From an uncultured Acidimicrobiaceae bacterium (GTDB taxonomy: Bacteria; Actinomycetota; Acidimicrobiia; Acidimicrobiales; Microtrichaceae), in contig CALMLJ010000583.1 of the NCBI GenBank assembly GCA_937868025.1, forward strand, positions 1 through 10,726: a stretch of DNA of 10,726 nucleotides, in the 5' to 3' direction. A program made the position numbers and the translations under genes. This document shows positions 1-6,631 of the stretch, in pieces. How positions within the stretch are numbered: position 1 is the first letter of the stretch; every line of letters begins with the position of its first letter. The notes beneath the pieces are model-generated. The model ran no database searches. It worked only from the letters and a program-made list of their open reading frames with translations, and was not told where the DNA came from.

Positions 1-24
1 CTCGCGACGCGTTTGGCGCCCCGG

Positions 25-771
25 CTACTTGCGGGACTTGGCCAGGGTGCCCAGGTAGAGCTCGATGACCTTGGGGTCGTTGAGGAGCTCCTTGCCCGTG
101 CCGGAGTAGGCGTTGGTGCCATGGTCGAGCACAAAGGCCCGGTCGCACACCTGCAGGCACCGCGCCGCGTTCTGCTCGACGATCACGATGGACACACCCA
201 CCTGGTTGATCTTCCGGCAGTTGAGGAAGACGTCGTCCTGGAACGCCGGGGACAATCCCGCCGACGGTTCGTCGAGCAGGAGCACAGCGGGGCTCATCAT
301 GAGCGCACGGCCCATGGCGACCATCTGCCGCTCACCACCCGACAACGAGCCAGCGGTCTGATTGGCCCGCTCACCGAGGCGGGGAAACAGGTCACACACC
401 TCGGCAAAGCGCGTCGCCACGGCCTTGGGGTTCAGGAACGCCCCCATCTCCATGTTCTCGCGCACCGTCATCGACTGGAACACGTTCTCGGTCTGCGGGA
501 CGAAACCGACACCCTTGGTGACCAGCTCGTGCGCCTTCAGACCGGCGATCGACTCACCGTGCAACGTGATGTCGCCGGAACGGATCGGGATCAGACCGAA
601 CAGCGATTTGAGGAACGTCGACTTGCCGGCGCCATTGGGCCCGATGATGCCCACCATCTCCTGGTGGAACAGTTCCATGGAGCAGCCGTTGAGGATGTCG
701 ACGCCGGGAACGTAGCCGGCGACGAGGTTGTCGGCGATGAGGAGTGGAGTGGGAGAATCGGTCACGGTCAC
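25..771 (-). CDS. livF: LivF-type ABC transporter ATP-binding protein (branched-chain amino acid family)
   Basis: This is one of the two cytoplasmic ATPases that power a HAAT-family importer for branched-chain amino acids or related amides. The 248-residue protein has Walker A GPNGAGKS at 44-51, the Q-loop at Q93, the ABC signature LSGGE at 143-147 and Walker B VLLLDEP at 163-169. The H-loop region reads EQN (199-201) rather than EHD, which is the habit of LivF as opposed to LivG. The GTG at 771 was chosen because it overlaps the livG stop as GTGA and has GAGGG about nine bases upstream. A second in-frame GTG at 765 is possible. The reading frame is open further upstream to 1443, but that part lies over livG and is not real. 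It is the last gene of the livHMGF unit within the window. Family assignment is secure; the substrate is inferred. Confidence 0.95.
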   Translation of the reverse strand: MTVTDSPTPLLIADNLVAGYVPGVDILNGCSMELFHQEMVGIIGPNGAGKSTFLKSLFGLIPIRSGDITLHGESIAGLKAHELVTKGVGFVPQTENVFQSMTVRENMEMGAFLNPKAVATRFAEVCDLFPRLGERANQTAGSLSGGERQMVAMGRALMMSPAVLLLDEPSAGLSPAFQDDVFLNCRKINQVGVSIVIVEQNAARCLQVCDRAFVLDHGTNAYSGTGKELLNDPKVIELYLGTLAKSRK

Positions 772-1709
772 GTCGGGGAACCCTCGTCGGTGTTGGGGTC
801 GGACTCGACCGGGACCTCGTGGTCGGGCACCTCGCCGTGAACGATCGAGTCGAGCTCGGCATCGTGGTGGCTGCCGAGATAGGCGTCGATGACCGCCTGG
901 TTCTGTCCCACCTGCTCGGGCGTGCCCTCCGCGATGACCCGGCCCTCCGCCATCACGACAACCCAGTCGCTGATGTCGAACACCATGTCCATGTCGTGTT
1001 CGACGAAGATGACCGAACGCCCTTCGGCACGGAGCGACTTCACGTGCTCGAGCAACGACTGCTTGAGCGCCGGGTTCACACCGGCCATCGGCTCGTCCAG
1101 CATGATCAGCTCGGGCTCGGTCATCAACGCACGAGCCATCTCGAGCAACTTGCGCTGGCCGCCCGACAGCTGGCCGGCGAACTGCTCGCGCATGTGGTCC
1201 ATCTTGAACCGGACCAGAAGTTCGTCGGCTCGGGCGGTGTTCGCGTCTTCCTGGGCCTTCCACCCGGGCCGGAATAGGGAGGCCAGGAACTTCTCGCCCT
1301 TCTGACCGGTCGCGCCGAGGCGCATGTTCTCGATGACCGTCAGCTTGGTGAGCACCTTCGTGAGCTGGAACGTGCGGATGAGCCCACGACGCGCGACGAC
1401 GTGGGGCGCGATGCCCTTGAGCGACTCGCCGTTGAACGACCAATCGCCTTCCTGCGGCTGGTCGAAGCAGGTCAGCAGATTGAAGAACGTGGTCTTGCCG
1501 GCGCCGTTCGGACCGATGAGCGCCGTGATCGCGCCGCGCTGGAACTCGACATGGTCGACGTTGACCGCCGTGACGCCGCCGAAACGTCGCACCACACCGT
1601 CGGCGACGACGATGGGGTCGGGCTTGGCGACACCCACCACGGGCTCGAGGCCCACGAGTCCGGCGGGCCCGGTCACCCCGGCGGAAGCGGTGGGGGCGTC
1701 AGCGGGCAT
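768..1709 (-). CDS. livG: LivG-type ABC transporter ATP-binding protein (branched-chain amino acid family)
   Basis: This is the second ATPase of the importer. In the 313-residue protein Walker A is GPNGAGKT (66-73), the Q-loop Q115, the signature LSGGQ (181-185), Walker B LIMLDEP (201-207) and the switch histidine H238 in EHD. The segment ending in AYLG (about 261-279) matches the C-terminal motif typical of this ATPase subfamily. The ATG at 1709 is well supported: AAGGAGG lies nine bases upstream (1719-1725). A GTG at 1733 is in frame, but it would place this site inside the gene. The start overlaps the end of livM by 11 bases and the stop overlaps livF by 4. Two things are unusual: about 34 extra residues at the C-terminus, rich in Asp and Glu, and an Ala/Gly/Pro-rich N-terminal leader of about 30 residues before the ABC fold. 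Confidence 0.95.
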   Translation of the reverse strand: MPADAPTASAGVTGPAGLVGLEPVVGVAKPDPIVVADGVVRRFGGVTAVNVDHVEFQRGAITALIGPNGAGKTTFFNLLTCFDQPQEGDWSFNGESLKGIAPHVVARRGLIRTFQLTKVLTKLTVIENMRLGATGQKGEKFLASLFRPGWKAQEDANTARADELLVRFKMDHMREQFAGQLSGGQRKLLEMARALMTEPELIMLDEPMAGVNPALKQSLLEHVKSLRAEGRSVIFVEHDMDMVFDISDWVVVMAEGRVIAEGTPEQVGQNQAVIDAYLGSHHDAELDSIVHGEVPDHEVPVESDPNTDEGSPT

Positions 1710-2709
1710 CGAGCTCGACCTCCTTGCGGTCACCGAAGATGCCCTGGGGGCGGAAGATGACGAGTGCCATAAGCGCCAGGCCGAGGAAGATGAACGGCAA
1801 CTGTCCGGCGTTCGGCTTCACCCCCGACGGGAACACGTCGGCCGCCTTCATCTGTGTGACCAGGTTGTTCATGAAGGAGAACAACGTGTACCAGATGATG
1901 CCGCCCACGATCGGTCCGCCCACTCGCGCCGCGCCACCCAAGATGAGCGCGGCGTAGGCCAAGAACGTGGTGCGGGTCACGAAGTCGTCGGGCAGCGCAA
2001 GGTTCTGGAAGATCGCCAGGATGACGCCCCCGAACGCACCCATGATTCCGCCGAGCACCAGGGCCTGCATCTTGTAGCCCTGGACGTTCTTGCCGAGCGA
2101 CCGCACCGCGTCTTCGTTCTCACGAATCGAACGAAGCACCCGGCCCCACGGGCTGCGCATCAGGAGAAATGTCAGCACGGCGAAGAAGAGGACAACGCCC
2201 CAGCCGACGAGCATCACCCACAGCTCACGGCCGCTGTACTGGAACGGCCCCAACTCGTAGCGCTTGGAGTTCACGAACGGATTGGCGTCGTAGAACGGTC
2301 GGGCGAAGCCGTTGATCCCGGAGTTGCCACCCGTGCTGAGGTTCTGATCGGACCATTCCGAGCGCAGGACGAGCCGGATGATCTCGGACACCGCAATGGT
2401 GACGATCGCGAGGTAGTCCCCCCGCAGCCGCAGCGTCGGGATGCCCATGAGCAACGCGAGCACGATCGCCGCGAGCACCGCCACGACGACTCCCAGCCAC
2501 AGCGAGAGACCGAAGCCCCCGTCGGACTCGGGAGCTGTGACGATCGCCAGGCCGTAGGCGCCGACCGCCATGAAGCCCGCCTGGCCGAAGTTGAACAGGC
2601 CGGTGTATCCGTAGTGGATGTTGAGGCCCTGCGCCGCGAGCACGTACACGATGGCAAGCACACCAATGCTCGCGGAGAACGTGTCCGTCAAGATCTGAGA
2701 CCAGTCCAT
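1699..2709 (-). CDS. livM: LivM-type ABC transporter permease
   Basis: This is one of the two membrane permeases of the importer, which pairs with LivH to form the translocation path. The 336-residue protein has many hydrophobic helices, for example around 13-30, 68-90, 98-116, 163-185, 214-236, 248-275 and 303-319. The family stretch GLFNFGQAGF (37-46) is present, as is the loop with GRVLRSIRENEDAVRSLG (189-206) that contacts the ATPases. It ends with FRPQGIFG (319-326), close to the LivH ending IKPQGVFG. The ATG at 2709 shares one base with the livH stop (TGATG) and has AAGGAG upstream (2721-2726), continuing into a GAGAGGG closer to the start. The frame is open upstream to 2853 but that part is livH in another frame. 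The length is normal for a minimal LivM. Confidence 0.95.
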   Translation of the reverse strand: MDWSQILTDTFSASIGVLAIVYVLAAQGLNIHYGYTGLFNFGQAGFMAVGAYGLAIVTAPESDGGFGLSLWLGVVVAVLAAIVLALLMGIPTLRLRGDYLAIVTIAVSEIIRLVLRSEWSDQNLSTGGNSGINGFARPFYDANPFVNSKRYELGPFQYSGRELWVMLVGWGVVLFFAVLTFLLMRSPWGRVLRSIRENEDAVRSLGKNVQGYKMQALVLGGIMGAFGGVILAIFQNLALPDDFVTRTTFLAYAALILGGAARVGGPIVGGIIWYTLFSFMNNLVTQMKAADVFPSGVKPNAGQLPFIFLGLALMALVIFRPQGIFGDRKEVELDAR

Positions 2710-4160
2710 CAGCCGACCCTCTCCTTCCGCCCGAACACCCCTTGGGGCTTGATCATGAGGATGACGATCAGGATGACGAGGGCACCGACGTTCTTGAGCG
2801 ACGTCGGGATCCACAGTGTCGAGACCTGGATCGCGACACCGAGGACGAAACAACCCGCGGCGGCGCCGAAGCTGGTGCCGAGCCCGCCGAGCGTGATGCC
2901 CGCGAACATCAGGAGCAGGATGCTCTGGCCCTGCTGGACGTTCACGCCCTGGTCGAGCGAGTAGAGGATGCCGCCGAGGCCGGCGAGGGCACTGCCCCCG
3001 ATCCAGACCAACTTGACGACCCGATCGGTGTTGATGCCCGAGGCCGAGGCCAACGGGCCGTTGTCAGCGACCGCCCGCATCGCCTTGCCGAACCGGGCCC
3101 GCTGCAAGAAGAGCCCGACTGCTCCGAGTACCACCACTGACAGCACCATGGTGACCACTGCCCGGGGAGGGATGACCTGGTTGCCGATCGTGAAGAGCGG
3201 CTCTTGGATGACGTACTCGCTGTAGGGCTTGGTACGGCTCCCGAAGAAGAACTGGAACGTGCCGATGAGTGCGATCGACAGGCCGAAGGACACGACCATC
3301 AGGGAGAACGGGCCGGTTCGCTTGTGGCGCAGCGGACCCCACAGGCCGGTATCGAGCGCGTACCCGCCGGCTCCGGCGAGAACGAACGCGATCAGCGCCG
3401 ACCACAGCACGGGCAGCCCGGCCTCCTGGTTCAGGTACCACGTGATGATCGCCCCGAACGTCACCATCTCGCCGTGCGCGAAGTTCGTGAACTGTGTCGT
3501 GCCGTAGATCAACGACAGCCCGATGGCCGTCATGGCGATGATGAGACCGAGGCGGGCGCCGTCGAACAGCGTGCCGGGAATCTTGTCGAGCGTCGACACC
3601 GTGACACGAGCGTCCTTGCCGAACGGGAAGATGAGTGGCTTGCGCTGCGACGGGTTGACCGAGAACGAGAGCTTGGTCCGCTTGGCGTCGGTCAGGTTCA
3701 CGCCCTTCGGGAGCGAGTCGGTCTGGAGCTCGGCGGTGTAGGCGCCGGGGCCGGGCAACTCGAGCTCGTACTTGCCCTCGTCGTCGGACGTCGCCGTGCC
3801 GATCTCCTTGCCGGCGTCATCGCGCACGACCACCTCGACGCCGGCCACGGGCTTGCCGCCGTCGTCGTTGTTTCGGAAGGTACCGGCGATCGCCTCGCCG
3901 GTCGCTTCGTCCTGGCGGACCGATGCCCCGGCCGGGCCGGCGAGGCCCAACAGCCCCACCATCACGAGACCGATGACGGCCATCAGCACCTGCACGCGGT
4001 GTGTCTGAGACCGAGGCCGAACGATGGTGGACGTGGCAGGAACGAGAGCATCGGTCGGCACGATTTGCGGACTATAACCCCTGGCTGTTTCCGATGCGTT
4101 ACGAAGTTGTCCACGCTGGGGCAACCCCCCAGCAACCCCCGTCACCTCAGTCGTCGCCAT
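2709..4160 (-). CDS. livH: LivH-type ABC permease with exported N-terminal carboxypeptidase-regulatory-like domain
   Basis: The C-terminal part, about residues 199-483, is a complete LivH permease. It carries the hallmark NFAHGEM (226-232), a cytoplasmic loop starting RFGKAMRAVADNG, and ends with IKPQGVFG. In front of it is a hydrophobic helix (60-79, ending AGPAGAS, signal-peptide-like, preceded by RPRSQTHR). A roughly 80-residue domain follows (about 88-165) with the pattern of a CarboxypepD_reg beta-sandwich: GKPVAGVEVVV, then TSDDEGKYELELPGPGAYTAEL. A usual LivH is about 290 residues and lacks this part. The start is uncertain. The ATG at 4160 has GGGAGG eight bases upstream but overlaps amn by 14 bases, and codons before about 4020 are far less GC-biased than the rest. 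GTG 4061, GTG 3995 and ATG 3983 are alternatives. The coordinates given use the outermost start. It heads the livHMGF operon. Confidence 0.9.
   Translation of the reverse strand: MATTEVTGVAGGLPQRGQLRNASETARGYSPQIVPTDALVPATSTIVRPRSQTHRVQVLMAVIGLVMVGLLGLAGPAGASVRQDEATGEAIAGTFRNNDDGGKPVAGVEVVVRDDAGKEIGTATSDDEGKYELELPGPGAYTAELQTDSLPKGVNLTDAKRTKLSFSVNPSQRKPLIFPFGKDARVTVSTLDKIPGTLFDGARLGLIIAMTAIGLSLIYGTTQFTNFAHGEMVTFGAIITWYLNQEAGLPVLWSALIAFVLAGAGGYALDTGLWGPLRHKRTGPFSLMVVSFGLSIALIGTFQFFFGSRTKPYSEYVIQEPLFTIGNQVIPPRAVVTMVLSVVVLGAVGLFLQRARFGKAMRAVADNGPLASASGINTDRVVKLVWIGGSALAGLGGILYSLDQGVNVQQGQSILLLMFAGITLGGLGTSFGAAAGCFVLGVAIQVSTLWIPTSLKNVGALVILIVILMIKPQGVFGRKERVG
4071..4076 (-). promoter_or_regulatory. 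Candidate -10 box (TATAGT) for the liv operon
   Basis: On the minus strand TATAGT fits the actinobacterial TAnnnT -10 pattern and stands out in a locally AT-richer stretch between amn and the clearly coding part of livH. No convincing -35 hexamer is seen at the usual distance. Initiation at the A six bases further (4064) would leave a three-base leader before the GTG at 4061, so the messenger would be almost leaderless. If this promoter is real, the ATG at 4160 is not the start for that transcript. Confidence 0.35.
4115..4133 (-). terminator. GC hairpin just after amn, possible terminator without U-tract
   Basis: Arms GCTGGGG (4115-4121) and CCCCAGC (4127-4133) form a perfect 7-bp stem with a 5-base loop, 13 bases past the amn stop codon. 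No run of T follows on the minus strand, so this is at best a terminator or pause of the U-less type. It also sits inside the longest version of livH, which argues mildly for a later livH start. Confidence 0.35.
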
Positions 4161-5283
4161 CGGCGGGGCCTCCCATGAGGGGTTCGTCGCTCGATCGGAG
4201 ATCGGCGCTCGGTAGACCGTTCGGAAAGATCGACCGCACGTGGGCGACCGCAGCGAGCGCGACTTCGACGTGCTGACGCTTCGACGACTCGTAGAACTCC
4301 CGAGCCGGGCCCTCGAGCTTCGGTTGCCCGTGCAACGGCTTGTCGCTCACCACCAGCAGGGTGGACGACGGAATGCGATACCGGAACCCATTGGCCGCGA
4401 CCGTCGCCGATTCCATGTCGGTGGCGACGGCCCGCGAAGCCGAGATCTCCGCGAGTGGCGACCGCTGGTTGAACTCCCAGTTGCGATTCGACGTGGTGAA
4501 GACCGTGCCCATGCGGAACGGGATGTCCCGACGTTCCAGTTCCTCGTACAACAGCTGGTTCAGCTGGAAGTTCGAGACGATCGGCACATGCGGTGGCAGC
4601 ACGTCGTCGAGCACCTGGTCGGCACGCAGGTAGGTCGTGGCCAGAACGAAGTCGCCGATCTCCTGACGGTTCCGCAATCCCCCGCAGTGCCCGATCATCA
4701 TCATGAGGTCGGGGCGGAGCACGGCGACGTGGTCGGTGATGGTCTTGGCGTTCGACGGGCCCACCCCGATGTTCACGAGCGTGACCCCGGTGTGGTCGTC
4801 GAGCACATGGTGGAACGCCGGCATCTGCACGTTGGCTCGACTCGGCTTGATGCAATCGGGGTAGAGCTCGAGAAACGCCTCGACATGCATGTGGTAGTTG
4901 GTGAACAGCACGTAGCGCTGGAAGTCCTCCGCCTCGGTGCCCGTGTAGTGCGAGAGCCGATTGAGGGACAGCTCCATGCGCTCGGGTGGGAACAGGAACA
5001 GCTTCTTGCGCTTGAGGTCCCAGTTCGATTCGTCGGATCGCTCGAACATCGCCGGATCGTCGAGGGCGATTCGAGGGCGCGATGGCGACACCGACAGGTC
5101 GGCCCCGGCTTCAGCCAGTCGTTCGAGTTCCCGGACCAGATACCACCGCAGCGCGGACGGCCGGGCCAATTCACCCACGAGGGTCGGGTTGTGGCTGGAC
5201 CACGGCCGCCCGACGGTGAGGGCGGGATAATCGCCCCCGTCATAGATGCGCTCGAGCTCGTCGCACAGTTCACTGGCGTTCAT
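4147..5283 (-). CDS. amn: AMP nucleosidase
   Basis: The enzyme hydrolyses AMP to adenine and ribose 5-phosphate in the cytoplasm, a purine salvage and adenylate-balancing step. The 378-residue protein carries blocks I recall from E. coli Amn: FQRYVLFTNY (121-130), LVNIGVGPSNAKTITDH (169-185), GHCGG (198-202), the DMES motif (289-292) and SDKP (313-316). D314 corresponds to the catalytic Asp of the nucleoside phosphorylase fold. The C-terminal DEPL matches the family's ending NEPP. It is about 100 residues shorter than the roughly 484-residue E. coli enzyme. The difference lies at the N-terminus and in loops before the catalytic domain, while both domains remain recognisable. The ATG at 5283 is the only plausible start: it lacks a ribosome-binding site but has a -10 box placed for a leaderless transcript. 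It lies 55 bases downstream of the ybaK-like gene on the same strand. Confidence 0.93.
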   Translation of the reverse strand: MNASELCDELERIYDGGDYPALTVGRPWSSHNPTLVGELARPSALRWYLVRELERLAEAGADLSVSPSRPRIALDDPAMFERSDESNWDLKRKKLFLFPPERMELSLNRLSHYTGTEAEDFQRYVLFTNYHMHVEAFLELYPDCIKPSRANVQMPAFHHVLDDHTGVTLVNIGVGPSNAKTITDHVAVLRPDLMMMIGHCGGLRNRQEIGDFVLATTYLRADQVLDDVLPPHVPIVSNFQLNQLLYEELERRDIPFRMGTVFTTSNRNWEFNQRSPLAEISASRAVATDMESATVAANGFRYRIPSSTLLVVSDKPLHGQPKLEGPAREFYESSKRQHVEVALAAVAHVRSIFPNGLPSADLRSSDEPLMGGPADGDD

Positions 5284-5286
5284 CGA

Positions 5287-5298
5287 CCGAACGTATCA
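5287..5298 (-). promoter_or_regulatory. Extended -10 box placed for a leaderless amn transcript
   Basis: On the minus strand TGATACGTT contains TACGTT (5290-5295), a TAnnnT -10 box, directly preceded by a TGn extension. Exactly six bases (CGGTCG) separate it from the amn ATG, so the A of the start codon falls at the expected +1. The absence of a Shine-Dalgarno sequence before amn agrees with this. No -35 element is clear, which an extended -10 can tolerate. Confidence 0.5.
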
Positions 5299-5338
5299 GG
5301 GGCCTCTCGCGCCGCGCCGCCCTTCCGGTTGGGCAGAT

Positions 5339-5830
5339 TCAGTCCACGCGGACGTCCTCGGCCTCGACGCCGAGCCAGTCCACCAACTGGGCCGGCGTCA
5401 GGGGAAAGACCGCATGCGGGTGGCCGGCAGCGGCCCAGATCGTCTCGAACCGGAACAGATCGCGGTCGACCAGGAGCACGGTCGCCTCGGGGTGGCCGAC
5501 GGGGCTCACGCCCCCGATCGCATAGCCGGTCGCCTCCCGCACGAAGTCGGCGTCGGCCTTGCCAACCTCTCCGGCGAGCGCAGCGACCTTCGTACCGTCC
5601 ACCCGGTTGTCGCCGCTCGTGATCACGACCACTGCAGCGTCGTCGCTCCGCCGCCGGAACACGATCGACTTGGCGATCTCCGCGACCGAGCAACCCAGCG
5701 CCGCAGCCGCCTCGGCTGCCGTACGCGCCGAATCGGCGAGCATCGTGACCTCGCCGCTGTGACCGAGCGATTCGAGGATGCCGGACACCCGGAGGGCTGA
5801 TGGCGGGAGCGAGGTGGGATCGAACGTCAT
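5339..5830 (-). CDS. YbaK/EbsC family aminoacyl-tRNA deacylase (Cys-tRNA(Pro)-editing type)
   Basis: Proteins of this family are freestanding relatives of the prolyl-tRNA synthetase editing domain. They hydrolyse misacylated tRNA in the cytoplasm, typically Cys- or Ala-tRNA(Pro). The 163-residue protein has the conserved lysine in EIAKSIVF (K54), the basic/polar run TSGDNRVDGTK (71-81), the glycine-rich active-site loop AIGGVSPVGH (104-113), and VDRDL (121-125). It ends with a conserved ETIWAAAGHPHAVFPLTPAQL-like segment (129-149). The length matches the family. The ATG at 5830 was chosen because family similarity begins just after it; the open frame continues upstream only through the tRNA terminator. 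No strong ribosome-binding site is seen. Which misacylated tRNA it edits cannot be told from the sequence, so I give no symbol. It may be co-transcribed with amn or simply neighbour it. Confidence 0.9.
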   Translation of the reverse strand: MTFDPTSLPPSALRVSGILESLGHSGEVTMLADSARTAAEAAAALGCSVAEIAKSIVFRRRSDDAAVVVITSGDNRVDGTKVAALAGEVGKADADFVREATGYAIGGVSPVGHPEATVLLVDRDLFRFETIWAAAGHPHAVFPLTPAQLVDWLGVEAEDVRVD

Positions 5831-5871
5831 AGCCGTGCAGTCTCGCGGCGCAACGGGTGACACGAAAACCG

Positions 5872-5901
5872 GAACACCCCGCACCGAGGTGCGGGGTGTT
5901 C
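5872..5901 (-). terminator. Intrinsic terminator of the tRNA-Tyr gene
   Basis: Arms 5872-5885 and 5888-5901 are perfect inverted repeats of 14 bases, giving a 13-bp stem with a CGAG tetraloop. On the minus strand the hairpin begins 12 bases after the tRNA 3' end and is followed by CGGTTTT. This is a classic stem plus short T-run. It separates the tRNA from the downstream ybaK-like gene, whose start lies 42 bases further on. Confidence 0.85.
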
Positions 5902-5913
5902 GCGTGCTCACTG

Positions 5914-5996
5914 TGGGCCGAGAAGGATTTGAACCTCCGTAGGCTTACGCCGACTGGTTTACAGCCAGTTCCCTTTGGCCACTCGGGCACCGACCC
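5914..5996 (-). tRNA. tRNA-Tyr (anticodon GTA)
   Basis: The minus strand folds as a class II tRNA. The acceptor GGGTCGG pairs with TCGGCCC, with G-U at two positions, and the discriminator is A (5914). The D-arm has CCCGAGTGGCCAAAGGGA and the anticodon stem ACTGG/CCAGT encloses the loop CTGTAAA, so the anticodon is GTA. A long variable arm (CGGCGTAAGCCTA) and a T-arm with TTCAAAT follow. Bacterial tRNA-Tyr normally has this long variable arm. The CCA end is not encoded (CAG follows), so it would be added by the CCA-adding enzyme. Confidence 0.96.
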
Positions 5997-6009
5997 TGGA
6001 ACGTCGGAC

Positions 6010-6015
6010 AGGTTA
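6010..6015 (-). promoter_or_regulatory. Candidate -10 box (TAACCT) for tRNA-Tyr
   Basis: TAACCT on the minus strand fits TAnnnT and ends 13 bases before the mature tRNA 5' end, leaving a short leader for RNase P to remove. No good -35 match is found at 16-18 bases. It lies in the divergent gap shared with yajQ. Confidence 0.4.
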
Positions 6016-6044
6016 GCGCCCTGTTGGGCGGGTGGAGAAGTCGA

Positions 6045-6050
6045 TAGCGT
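6045..6050 (+). promoter_or_regulatory. Candidate -10 box (TAGCGT) for yajQ
   Basis: TAGCGT on the plus strand fits TAnnnT. A weak TGTTGG lies 17 bases upstream as a possible -35. Initiation near 6057 would give a leader of about 54 bases before the yajQ start. The support is only positional. Confidence 0.3.
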
Positions 6051-6110
6051 GGTGCGCCGAGATCGGCCGAGGTCACGGCCGACCGACGATCACCACCACG
6101 AGGAGTACCC

Positions 6111-6599
6111 GTGCCCAGCTTCGACATCAGTTCCGAGGTGGACGAGCAGGAGATGCGCAATGCCGTCGACCAGGCCTCGCGCGAACTCGCCAACCGGTTC
6201 GACTTCAAGGACACGAACTCCTCCATCGAGCTCGGTCCCAAGGAGATCACCATGCGCTCGGTGAGCCAGGACCGCCTCGCCGCCGTCCGCCAGGTGCTCG
6301 AGGAGAAGCTCGCCAAGCGCAAGATCTCGATGAAGGCGCTCGACTACGGCACCGTCGAGGACGCAGCGGGTGGCACCGTCCGCCAGGTCGCGAACCTCGT
6401 CGCCGGCATCAACCGCGAGAAGGCCACCGAGCTCAACAAGTTCATCAAGGCGCTCGGCCTCAAGGGCATCCAGTCACAGACCCAAGGCGAAGAGGTCCGC
6501 GTGATCGCGAAGAAGCGCGACGACCTGCAAGCGGTGATCCAGGCGTGCAAGGAGCACGACTTCGGGATCCCCCTCCAGTTCGGCAACTTCCGGGACTGA
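6111..6599 (+). CDS. yajQ: YajQ family nucleotide-binding protein
   Basis: YajQ proteins are small cytoplasmic proteins made of two similar ferredoxin-like domains. They bind nucleotides, and some members have been reported as cyclic di-GMP effectors; the general role is unsettled. The 162-residue product has the usual length. It starts PSFDISSEVD, has RFDFKDTNSSIEL (29-41), and ends with the highly conserved RDDLQAVIQ and FGNFRD segments (136-162). The start is a GTG at 6111 with GAGGAG at 6100-6105, five bases upstream. It is the first plus-strand gene of a divergent pair with tRNA-Tyr and is followed after 32 bases by an aminotransferase gene, so the two may share a transcript. Identification is secure; the ligand in this organism is unknown. 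Confidence 0.96.
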   Translation: MPSFDISSEVDEQEMRNAVDQASRELANRFDFKDTNSSIELGPKEITMRSVSQDRLAAVRQVLEEKLAKRKISMKALDYGTVEDAAGGTVRQVANLVAGINREKATELNKFIKALGLKGIQSQTQGEEVRVIAKKRDDLQAVIQACKEHDFGIPLQFGNFRD

Positions 6600-6631
6600 C
6601 GGGATCCGTCCTGTCGTCACCTGGAGACCCC

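Noticed and set aside
1..24. GC-rich short palindromes downstream of livF (such as GGCGCC)
   Set aside because: They are too short and cut by the window edge, with no stem long enough to call a terminator.
772..1443. N-terminal extension of livF in its open frame
   Set aside because: It lies fully over livG, reads as Arg/Ala/Gly-rich nonsense, and the GTGA junction at 771 gives a normal LivF.
1324..2964. Long plus-strand open frame (546 codons) opposite livG and livM
   Set aside because: It is the complement of well-supported genes, its product is a low-complexity His/Arg/Glu/Asp-rich mix with no recognisable motif, and such open antisense frames are expected at high GC.
4121..4140. Direct repeat of GGGGGTTGC (two copies) after amn
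   Set aside because: There are only two short copies, and they are partly explained by the hairpin arms; not enough to call a repeat element.
3204..4178. Plus-strand open frame of 324 codons opposite livH
   Set aside because: It is the shadow of livH, with a biased composition, no ribosome-binding site and no family pattern.
4240..5622. Plus-strand open frame of 460 codons spanning amn and the ybaK-like gene
   Set aside because: It crosses two real genes on the other strand and ends in Arg/Pro-rich repeats typical of an antisense frame.
5831..5911. N-terminal extension of the ybaK-like frame to 5911
   Set aside because: It would run through the tRNA terminator hairpin, and family similarity starts only after the ATG at 5830.
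5339..5996. Functional link between the tRNA deacylase and the adjacent tRNA-Tyr
   Set aside because: YbaK-type enzymes act mainly on tRNA-Pro, and a strong terminator separates the two genes, so the adjacency is probably incidental.
6032..6631. Upstream extension of the aminotransferase frame across yajQ
   Set aside because: It overlaps the whole of yajQ in another frame and has no protein-like pattern; family similarity begins right after 6632.
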